This document shows, piece by piece, positions 57,814-64,000 of a stretch of DNA of 64,000 nt; position 1 is the first letter of the stretch; the number at the start of each line of letters is the position of its first letter. The notes under the pieces were generated by a model. That model did no database searches, was not told where the DNA came from, and saw nothing but the letters and a program-made list of their open reading frames with translations. Source of the stretch: Hyphomicrobiales bacterium (GTDB lineage: Bacteria > Pseudomonadota > Alphaproteobacteria > Rhizobiales > Beijerinckiaceae); NCBI GenBank assembly GCA_027483505.1, contig JAIXUP010000066.1, positions 32,743 to 96,742 on the forward strand, written 5' to 3'. The translations under genes were made by a program, and so were the position numbers.

Positions 57814-58548
57814 TCAAGGTCTTGCGGAGATGACTACTTCATTGGCCCCTACCGAAGGGTCAACCCGCACCTTGACCCGGTCCGGCGTCAGCCCTGACTC
57901 GATCAACCGGCTCCGGACGATCAGCGCGCGGTAGTAAGCCACGCGGTTGGCGTCGCTGACGGCCAGGCTGGAGCGATCCACGCCCGCCACCAGTTCGACG
58001 GTCGCGGCCGGATGCAGCGCGCCGTCGACCGCAAGCGCTGCCGTGAGCGCGCCGCGCGCCGCGTCGTCAAGGCCGGTCGCGCGGGGCCGATACAGCAGAC
58101 GCAGCACGCCCTTGCCGGCCGCGACAGCCAGCGGTGCTGCAGACTGCCCTTCGGGCGCGCTGCTTTGGCTCTGAACAGACGTGTCTTGGGCCAACGATCC
58201 GGCGCCGGAGGGCGGAGCGTAGCCTGTCCCGGGTGCGGAGACGGGAACGTCGCGCCCCGATCTCAGCGCGGCGACGGAGGCCTGCGCCTGCTCGAGCTCG
58301 GCTTGCTGCTGCTCGATCCGCTCGATGACGCGTTTGGTGATGTCTTCGGTGCTGATATCCTGCGGCGTGTCGGGAGAGACCTTCACCGCCGCGGCAATCG
58401 TCTCGAGCATGCCTTTGGAGACGTTCTGTGACAGCGTAAACACCGCCAGCCCCAGCACCAGCATGATGAAGGTCAGCACCATGGTCATCGTCGTCAGGGC
58501 GTCGACGTAACCGGGCCAGTAGTTTTCGTCGTCCTGTGACGCTGACAT
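57814..58548 (-). CDS. MotB/OmpA-like channel partner
   Basis: A 244-residue protein with one N-terminal helix at about 19-41 preceded by Asp16 (GYVDALTTMTM), placed where MotB and ExbD carry their proton-binding aspartate. A Gln-, Ser- and Pro-rich linker follows, and then a C-terminal fold resembling OmpA-C (ANRVAYYRALIVRSRLIESG) but without the clear peptidoglycan-binding NxxLSxxRA signature. It would pair with the MotA-like protein just downstream. The gene lies 71 bp after the secretion ATPase gene on the same strand. Confidence 0.72.
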   Translation of the reverse strand: MSASQDDENYWPGYVDALTTMTMVLTFIMLVLGLAVFTLSQNVSKGMLETIAAAVKVSPDTPQDISTEDITKRVIERIEQQQAELEQAQASVAALRSGRDVPVSAPGTGYAPPSGAGSLAQDTSVQSQSSAPEGQSAAPLAVAAGKGVLRLLYRPRATGLDDAARGALTAALAVDGALHPAATVELVAGVDRSSLAVSDANRVAYYRALIVRSRLIESGLTPDRVKVRVDPSVGANEVVISARP

Positions 58549-58619
58549 GGCGTTGATCTGACCTCTGGGCCCTCAACGATAGGCCAAAGCCCTTCGCAGC
58601 GGGTTAACGCCGGCCGCGC

Positions 58620-60905
58620 TCAGCCCGCTGCAGCCTTCTGCATAGGCGGCGCCTGCACGAGGCCGAAACGCGCGAAGACCTCGGCTTTCGGCCCATCGGC
58701 GACGATCCGTCCCTCGTCGAGCCAGATGATGCGGTCGACCAGATCGAGCGCCTGCAGCCGATGGGTTGCAAGCAGCAGGCCGCGATCACCGATATGGCGC
58801 TTGAGGTCAGCCAGCACGCGCGCTTCAAGCGTGTTGTCCATGGCCGAGGTGGGCTCATCAAGCATGATCAGCGCCGGCTGGCCCATCAGCGCCCGCGCCA
58901 GCGACACGCACTGGCGCTCGCCGCCAGAGAGCCGCTGTCCGCCGGGACCGACCTTGAGGCTGTAGCCGTCGGGATGACGGCTGGCGAAGGCCTCGACGCC
59001 GGCGACCGCGACGATGCGCCCGAAGAGTTGCCGGTCGACATGGTCGAGCCCGAGCGTCAGGTTTTCGTCGAGCGTGCCATCGATCAGGGCCGTGTCCTGC
59101 GGCATGAAGCCGATCGCACGCCGGACAGACGCCGGGTCGAACTGCCTAATGTCACGCTGATCGAGCAGAATGCGACCCTCTGCGGGCTCATGCAGCCGCG
59201 CGATCAGCCGCAGCAGGGTGGATTTTCCACAGCCGGCCTTGCCGATGATGCCAACCTTCTCGCCAGGGCTGATCGAGAGCGTGATGCGATCCAGCGCCGC
59301 GCGCGGGTCGTCGGCATGGCGGAACACGACCTGCTGCAGGTCGATGGCGCCCGCCACATCGGCGGAACAGGTCATGCTCCTGTCGCCACCCGCCTCGACC
59401 CTCGCGGAGAGCAGGGCAGCAAGCTGGCCCGATGACTGCAGCATTTGCACAAGGCGGAAAGCCATGCCCGTAGCGATGCTGACCGGCGCCATCGCCCGGT
59501 TGACGAGCAGGATCGCCGCCGAAAGCGCCCCCACAGTCATCGCCGAAGCCTCGATCAGGAACACGCCGAGCACGATTGTGGCCACCACGACGAGCTGCAT
59601 GATGACGGCGCTGCCCTGCGCCGCCAGACCATGCCAGTAGCGCGCCTTGTGCGCGGCGAGGCCGCCTTCGTCGACGGCATGCTCCCACTGGCCGAGCATG
59701 GGCTGCGCCGCGCCAGTCAGGCGGATCCGTTCCTGCGCCGCGACGGCGTCGATGGCGATCTGCTGGAGCTTGCGCGTGAACGCGGTCTGCTCGGCGGCGC
59801 TGGCATGGGCCATGAAATGGGCGAGGCCATGGAGGGCGAGCACGGCCAACGTTCCGACCAGCGGCGCCAGCACGACCGGCCCGCCGATGCTGGCGATCAG
59901 GATCATCAGCAAGATGAAGAAGGGAATGTCGACGGCGAAGCTGACGATAAGCTGCGGCGTCATCATCGACAGGTTGTCGAGTTCCTGCAATGGCTGGACT
60001 GCGGCGCCGGACCTGCCCGGCAACGCGCTGGCCGGTGCATGCAGCAGGCGGCCTATGGCCTGGCCTTGCAGCTTGTGGCTGGTTGCCTGCCCGACCGCAT
60101 CAAACAGCTTGAGGCGGGCATGGCGCAGGCAGAATTCCAGCAGCAGCGCGGCGGTCACGCCGAGCGCGAGCGCCCACAGGGTTTCCATGGCGGAGTGCGG
60201 AATGACCCGGTCAAACACCGCCATCGAGAACAGGGGCAGCGTCATGCCGAACAGGTTGATCAGTAGCGAGGCGATGACGAGCTGGCGCAAGCCACCGCGC
60301 TGATCCCGCGCTGCCGCCATGAGGTGCGACAGCACCACTTTCGGGCCAGACAGGGCTGCCTTCGGCGATGCGGCCGAAGCCCCGGCGCTGTGCGCGTCCC
60401 GCCCTGGCAGGACGCGGATGATGGTCCCTGACGCGGCAGCATCGAGCGCCCGAAGCGGCACAAGGTCCTCGCGCTGGCCTGACAGGAGCCTTGCCGACCC
60501 TTGCGGCTCAAGGCCGATGACCAGGCGGCTGCTGCCATCTGACAGCAGCACGATGACGGGACAATCCGCTGCCCTCAGGGTCGAGGCGGCGCGCTCCTCA
60601 CAGATCACCCGCAGTCCGAGATGCGCGGCGGACATGGCGAGTGCGGCTGGTCCGGCCGGACCCGGCTGCCGCAGATTGCCATCCACAAAGGGCGCTACGC
60701 CCGGCCGCAGGCCGCCTTGTCTCTGCCAAAGACGCGCGATCCGCGTCAGGTCGTCTTCCACGCTGCCTGGGACGCCGAGGCCATCCGCTTCGGACACATC
60801 CGGGCCGGCTGAAGACGAGTGTGGGAAATGGCGCTTCAACCGCGCGAAGATATCCTGAACAGGGCCGTTGCCAGCGCTCTCCGCAGAACGTCCAGACCCT
60901 GTCAT
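58620..60905 (-). CDS. Type I secretion system permease/ATPase (LapB/PrtD-like)
   Basis: A 761-residue exporter. The N-terminal about 130 residues resemble the C39-like domain without obvious catalytic cysteine. A six-helix transmembrane region follows (MTLPLFSMAVFDRVIPH), then the nucleotide-binding domain with GKAGCGKSTLLRLI, signature LSGGERQCVSLARAL, Walker B LIMLDEPTSAMD and ATHRLQALD. Proteins of this form export RTX and adhesin substrates. ATG 60905 is chosen over the longer frame. It heads the minus-strand row MotB-like, MotA-like, PilZ, GGDEF-EAL and is divergent from the HlyD gene. Confidence 0.93.
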   Translation of the reverse strand: MTGSGRSAESAGNGPVQDIFARLKRHFPHSSSAGPDVSEADGLGVPGSVEDDLTRIARLWQRQGGLRPGVAPFVDGNLRQPGPAGPAALAMSAAHLGLRVICEERAASTLRAADCPVIVLLSDGSSRLVIGLEPQGSARLLSGQREDLVPLRALDAAASGTIIRVLPGRDAHSAGASAASPKAALSGPKVVLSHLMAAARDQRGGLRQLVIASLLINLFGMTLPLFSMAVFDRVIPHSAMETLWALALGVTAALLLEFCLRHARLKLFDAVGQATSHKLQGQAIGRLLHAPASALPGRSGAAVQPLQELDNLSMMTPQLIVSFAVDIPFFILLMILIASIGGPVVLAPLVGTLAVLALHGLAHFMAHASAAEQTAFTRKLQQIAIDAVAAQERIRLTGAAQPMLGQWEHAVDEGGLAAHKARYWHGLAAQGSAVIMQLVVVATIVLGVFLIEASAMTVGALSAAILLVNRAMAPVSIATGMAFRLVQMLQSSGQLAALLSARVEAGGDRSMTCSADVAGAIDLQQVVFRHADDPRAALDRITLSISPGEKVGIIGKAGCGKSTLLRLIARLHEPAEGRILLDQRDIRQFDPASVRRAIGFMPQDTALIDGTLDENLTLGLDHVDRQLFGRIVAVAGVEAFASRHPDGYSLKVGPGGQRLSGGERQCVSLARALMGQPALIMLDEPTSAMDNTLEARVLADLKRHIGDRGLLLATHRLQALDLVDRIIWLDEGRIVADGPKAEVFARFGLVQAPPMQKAAAG

Positions 60906-61063
60906 CCTGAGGCCGTCCCTGTGCTTTTCGCCTCGCCGCCGCAGCCCGCTTGGGCCGGCGCACCCGACAGGTTTCGCTGCTTTATGCTTAACAAGCCGTA
61001 AAGACTTCGTCGCGATAATGCGGACGCGGCTTGCATCGGCGAGCCTGACAAGAGCATGGGCGC

Positions 61064-62389
61064 ATGATTTCGAGTCCTCCAACGACCGCCTCCGACAACG
61101 CCGTCCGACCCTTCAGTTATCCGCGCCGCTGCGCCGGGATCGCCACACGCGCCCACAAGCAGATGATCTATGCGGTCGCAGCCGGCGTGGTCCTGACCAT
61201 CGGCTGGGCCTCCTTGACGACGCTCGACAAGGTCACCCGCGGTGCGGGGCGAGTCGTGCCGCAGACGCGCAACCAGATCGTCCAGCATCTGGAGGGCGGC
61301 ATCGTCACGGAAATTCTCGTGCGCGAGGGTGAGCGGGTCGTGGCAGGCGCGCCACTGTTGAGGGTCGACAACAGCTTCGCCCGGGCTGAACTTCAGCAGA
61401 ACCAGTTCGAACTGAAAGCCAAGACGCTGCAGATGCTTCGGCTGGAGGCCGAGGCCCGCGGGCAGCCGCTGTTTGACGTCCCACCGGGCCTTGCCAGCGA
61501 ACTGCCGCAGATCGTCGCCCACGAGCGATCGCTGTTCCGCGCCCGGATCGACGGCCTCAAGGCGCAGATCACCGTACTTGATGACCAGCACCGCCAGAAG
61601 CAGCTCGAACTGGCCGAGATGCGCACGCGCTGGACCAGCACGCAGCGCGAGCGCGAACTCGTCCTGCAGAGGGTTGAAAGCCTGCGGCGGCTGACGCGCA
61701 TGGGCGCCGTGTCGAACAATGAATTGCTCGACAATGAGCGTTCCCTGCAGCAGATCGACGCCCGGCTCGCCGCACTGGTCCATGACATCCCCCGGCTTGA
61801 ATCGGCGGTGCAGGAGCTCTCCAACCGGCGTGAAGAGACGACCCTGCGATTCCGGGCCGACGCCGAGAAGGATCAGCGCGAAACCGGCATCCAGATCGGC
61901 AAACTCGAGGAGGCGATCTCCGCCATGCGCGACCGCAGCCGCCGGACCGAAGTGGTCGCGCCGATGGCCGGCGTCGTCAACAAGCTCTTCGTCGATACCA
62001 TCGGTGGCGTGGTGAAATCCGGTGAGCCGCTGGTGCAGCTCGTGCCGCAGGACGCGACCGTGATGATCGAGGCACGGGTCTCGCCAAGGGACCGCGGTGA
62101 AATCTGGCCCGGGCTGCCGGCGGTTGTGAAGGTGTCGGCCTATGACTTCACGATCCATGGCGGACTGAAGGGCAAGGTGCTCGACATCTCGCCCGACGCG
62201 CTCGGCGACGAAAAGGGCGAGCCCTATTTCCGCGTGCGCCTTGAAGCCGACGCGACCGCGCTCGGCCCACGTCGCCCGGTCATTCCCGGCATGCTGGCAC
62301 AGGTCGACATTCTGTCAGGGCAGCACACGGTCCTGAGCTATCTGATGAAGCCCGTCCGCAACATGCGCACCGAGGCGCTGCGGCAATAG
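61064..62389 (+). CDS. HlyD family type I secretion adaptor
   Basis: A 441-residue membrane fusion protein. A single helix at about 35-55 anchors it in the inner membrane; RNQIVQHLEGGIVTEILVREGERV is the lipoyl-type half, a long coiled coil of about 150 residues spans the periplasm, and VVAPMAGVVNKLFV is the second lipoyl half. It joins the ABC transporter at 60905 to an outer-membrane TolC-type channel that is not in the window. Divergent from the ABC gene across 158 bp. Confidence 0.95.
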   Translation: MISSPPTTASDNAVRPFSYPRRCAGIATRAHKQMIYAVAAGVVLTIGWASLTTLDKVTRGAGRVVPQTRNQIVQHLEGGIVTEILVREGERVVAGAPLLRVDNSFARAELQQNQFELKAKTLQMLRLEAEARGQPLFDVPPGLASELPQIVAHERSLFRARIDGLKAQITVLDDQHRQKQLELAEMRTRWTSTQRERELVLQRVESLRRLTRMGAVSNNELLDNERSLQQIDARLAALVHDIPRLESAVQELSNRREETTLRFRADAEKDQRETGIQIGKLEEAISAMRDRSRRTEVVAPMAGVVNKLFVDTIGGVVKSGEPLVQLVPQDATVMIEARVSPRDRGEIWPGLPAVVKVSAYDFTIHGGLKGKVLDISPDALGDEKGEPYFRVRLEADATALGPRRPVIPGMLAQVDILSGQHTVLSYLMKPVRNMRTEALRQ

Positions 62390-62472
62390 GCGCTGTTCGC
62401 CAGCAACTATCACAAAAAGCGCGAATTTTGATAGAATACAAAAAAACAGGCATGTCTTCACAGAAGAAGCCA

Positions 62473-62506
62473 TCGCGGTCGTGCGAGGCCGCTCACACGA
62501 CCGCGA
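62473..62506. terminator. Perfect inverted repeat at the convergent hlyD/RTX ends
   Basis: TCGCGGTCGTG and CACGACCGCGA (62473-62483 and 62496-62506) form an 11-bp perfect stem with a 12-base loop that contains the RTX gene's stop codon. AT-rich DNA with an A7 run (62441-62447) lies beyond it on the hlyD side, about 25 bases from the stem, and a smaller inverted repeat CTATCA/TGATAG lies at 62407-62434. Together these may stop transcription from both sides, though neither is a textbook terminator. Confidence 0.45.
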
Positions 62507-64000
62507 CCCTGGCGATCTCATTGGTCAGCCCGGCGTCGCTGTAGAAGGTCGTCACATTGGTGGCCTGAGAGAAGAATTGCCCCGCCTCGACCGAAAAGCT
62601 GTCGCCAGCGTCAAAATCAAGCGTGAGGGTATTGCCGGGTCCGCTGACGCCAAGAAGGGCGACGGCATCGGAGGCGCGGAAGTCTGACAATGCGGCGTCC
62701 ACGCCGGGCTGGGTGAAATCGATCGTTTCGATGCCGCTGAGCGCGCCGGTCAGATCTGCGGCGCTGACCGTGCCGCTGCCGGTGATACGGACAGTGTCCA
62801 GACCGGCGCCGCCCTGCACGTCGGTCGCCGGAAAAAGCAGCGCGCCGGCGTCGAGGCTGAGCAGATCGGCGCCATTGCCGCCGATCAGCACATCGGCGCC
62901 GCCGCCGCCGGTCAGCACGTCATTGCCGTCCCCGCCATCAAGCCGGTTGGCATTGGCATCGCCGGTGATGGTGTCATTGCCGCTGCCGCCGAGCACGTTC
63001 TCGATCTGCGACAGCGTGTCTGTGCCGCTCTGCGCGCTGAGGGCGGACCCACTGCCGAGGTCGACGGCGACATCCGCGCTCAGGCCGCCGAAGGACAGCA
63101 GGTCAACGCCATTGCCGCCGACAAGGTTCTCGTTATCGGAGCCGCTGATCAGCGTGTCGTTGCCATCCATCCCGTTGAGGTCGTTTGCGCCGCCACGCCC
63201 CTCGAGGACGTTGTCCAGGGCATTGCCGATCAGCGTGTCGTGGAGCGCGCCGCCGGTCAGGTTCTCGATGCCGATCAGCGTGTCATTTCCGGCCACGCCG
63301 CTGGTCGTGCCATTTGTCAGATCGAGGGTCAGGCTGTTGGAGAAGCTGCTGTAGTCGGCTGTGTCGATACCCTGGCCTCCGATCAGGATATCGTTGCCGA
63401 AACCTCCGTTGAGCGTATCGTTGTTGTCGCCGCCATCAAGCGTATCGGCGAAAGCCGATCCCGTGAGGCTGTCATCCCCGGCTAGCGCCGAATACCAAAC
63501 GTTCTCGAGGGAAGCCGACAGATCGGCCGCATCATTGCCGGATGTACCCGACTGGCCAATGAAGACATCCTGCACCGTGACGGCAATGTCCTGGAGCGTC
63601 AGGTTGGCGTCATCGAAAACCGCTACCGTGACATTGTAGACGTTGTCGCCATTGGCGTCCCCCGGCGCTTCGGCGTTTGGAGCTGTCTTGAAGGTCAAGG
63701 CTCCGGTACTGCTGATGTTGAACAGGGCCGCGTCAGCACCGGTTCCAGGGCCTGTGGCGAAGCCAAACAGGATGGCGCCGGTCGTGTCCGGGTCTGTCAC
63801 CGCAACCGTCATCACCGCCGTGGTGTTCTCCGCGACCGTCGCCGTCGCGGGCGATGTAATGGTGGGAGCGGTGTCGTTCACGTCGCCGATGGCGATGTTG
63901 AAGCTGCTATCGGCGAAGGAGGCGTCGGCCGAGGTGGCGCGGACGGTGATGGTGACGTTCGCGCCCACCACCTCGCGGTCGATGCCGGCGGCGACCGTCA
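62493..64000 (-). CDS. RTX calcium-binding protein with cadherin-like repeats (5' part outside the window)
   Basis: The open frame runs off the right edge with no start in sight, so this is the C-terminal 502 residues or so of a larger secreted protein. The part nearest the edge has cadherin-like repeats ([19 protein letters not shown] ending, [14 protein letters not shown], then [11 protein letters not shown]). From about 63485 downward, nonapeptide RTX repeats of GGxGxDxLxGG type appear (for example [20 protein letters not shown]), which bind calcium after secretion. The C-terminal about 100 residues without repeats should hold the uncleaved export signal. It is the obvious cargo of the type I transporter and adaptor beside it and may be an adhesin. 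Confidence 0.92.
   Translation of the reverse strand, partial: TVAAGIDREVVGANVTITVRATSADASFADSSFNIAIGDVNDTAPTITSPATATVAENTTAVMTVAVTDPDTTGAILFGFATGPGTGADAALFNISSTGALTFKTAPNAEAPGDANGDNVYNVTVAVFDDANLTLQDIAVTVQDVFIGQSGTSGNDAADLSASLENVWYSALAGDDSLTGSAFADTLDGGDNNDTLNGGFGNDILIGGQGIDTADYSSFSNSLTLDLTNGTTSGVAGNDTLIGIENLTGGALHDTLIGNALDNVLEGRGGANDLNGMDGNDTLISGSDNENLVGGNGVDLLSFGGLSADVAVDLGSGSALSAQSGTDTLSQIENVLGGSGNDTITGDANANRLDGGDGNDVLTGGGGADVLIGGNGADLLSLDAGALLFPATDVQGGAGLDTVRITGSGTVSAADLTGALSGIETIDFTQPGVDAALSDFRASDAVALLGVSGPGNTLTLDFDAGDSFSVEAGQFFSQATNVTTFYSDAGLTNEIARVAVV
62845..63485 (-). repeat. RTX nonapeptide repeat region
   Basis: Within the large secreted protein this segment codes for many Gly- and Asp-rich units of nine residues (GGxGxDxLx pattern), including [18 protein letters not shown] and GGNGADLLS. 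Several stretches are degenerate, for example [17 protein letters not shown]. The units form calcium-binding beta-rolls. Confidence 0.85.

Noticed and set aside
55940..58548. Zorya anti-phage system (ZorA/ZorB)
   Set aside because: The MotA-like tail and MotB-like partner recall ZorAB, but no ZorC, ZorD or ZorE gene is present; neighbours are secretion and c-di-GMP genes.
55940..58548. Flagellar motor stator motA/motB
   Set aside because: No flagellar gene is nearby, the MotA-like protein is about twice the normal length and the OmpA-like domain lacks a clear peptidoglycan signature.
62845..63485. CRISPR-like repeat array
   Set aside because: The repeats are in frame, code for Gly/Asp-rich RTX nonapeptides, and have no uniform spacers.

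Overview
The window is 64 kb of GC-rich, densely coded chromosome. It has about 55 genes, no rRNA or tRNA that I can see, no insertion sequences, no CRISPR array, and no gene-free stretch longer than about 170 bp. A GapR (DUF2312) gene, a DUF1244 gene, a putative ETF-beta lysine methyltransferase, a heterotetrameric sarcosine oxidase operon and many solute-binding ABC transporters point to an alphaproteobacterium, most likely of the order Hyphomicrobiales (Rhizobiales). The genus cannot be fixed from sequence alone. Gene packing is tight, with many ATGA or GTGA stop/start overlaps, and these overlaps fix many of the start codons.

Left end (1-6.2 kb): a cobT fragment; 3-hydroxybutyrate dehydrogenase overlapping a patatin-like lipase; then a minus-strand housekeeping cluster (N-formylglutamate amidohydrolase family, DUF1244, gapR, glycosyltransferase, methyltransferase). 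Storage-carbon block (6.3-22.9 kb): a nine-gene plus-strand run of glycerate kinase, DUF1036 protein, pyruvate kinase, glgP, glgB, glgC, glgA, pgm and a very long fused glgX-malQ gene. Together these encode glycogen synthesis, mobilisation and entry into lower glycolysis.

Catabolic and transport block (23-50 kb): an HcnA/HcnB-like pair, a short-chain dehydrogenase, two carboxymuconolactone-decarboxylase-like paralogues facing each other, a GMC oxidoreductase, a TauABC/SsuABC-type transporter with an ACMSD-like amidohydrolase, a polar amino acid-type ABC transporter with an embedded aspartoacylase-like deacylase, a Rieske oxygenase with its reductase, an M29/NicX-like metalloprotein, an XRE-cupin regulator, a second solute-binding protein plus permease, a creatininase-family amidohydrolase, a glutathione transferase, a TauE/SafE permease, soxBDAG and a divergent LysR regulator. 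The gene content suggests uptake and oxidative breakdown of N-methylated or N-acylated nitrogen compounds, finishing with sarcosine to glycine. The substrate is not determined by the sequence.

Right end (51-64 kb): a lemA/M48 protease pair, a SRAP (HMCES/YedK) protein, and then the most unusual locus. A minus-strand row runs type I secretion ABC transporter, MotB-like, MotA-like (with a tail of more than 300 residues), PilZ-like protein and membrane GGDEF-EAL protein. It is divergent from an HlyD adaptor and close to a large RTX/cadherin-like secreted protein that runs off the window. This looks like an adhesin-secretion system combined with a proton-channel pair and c-di-GMP sensing and turnover; I do not recognise the combination as a described system.
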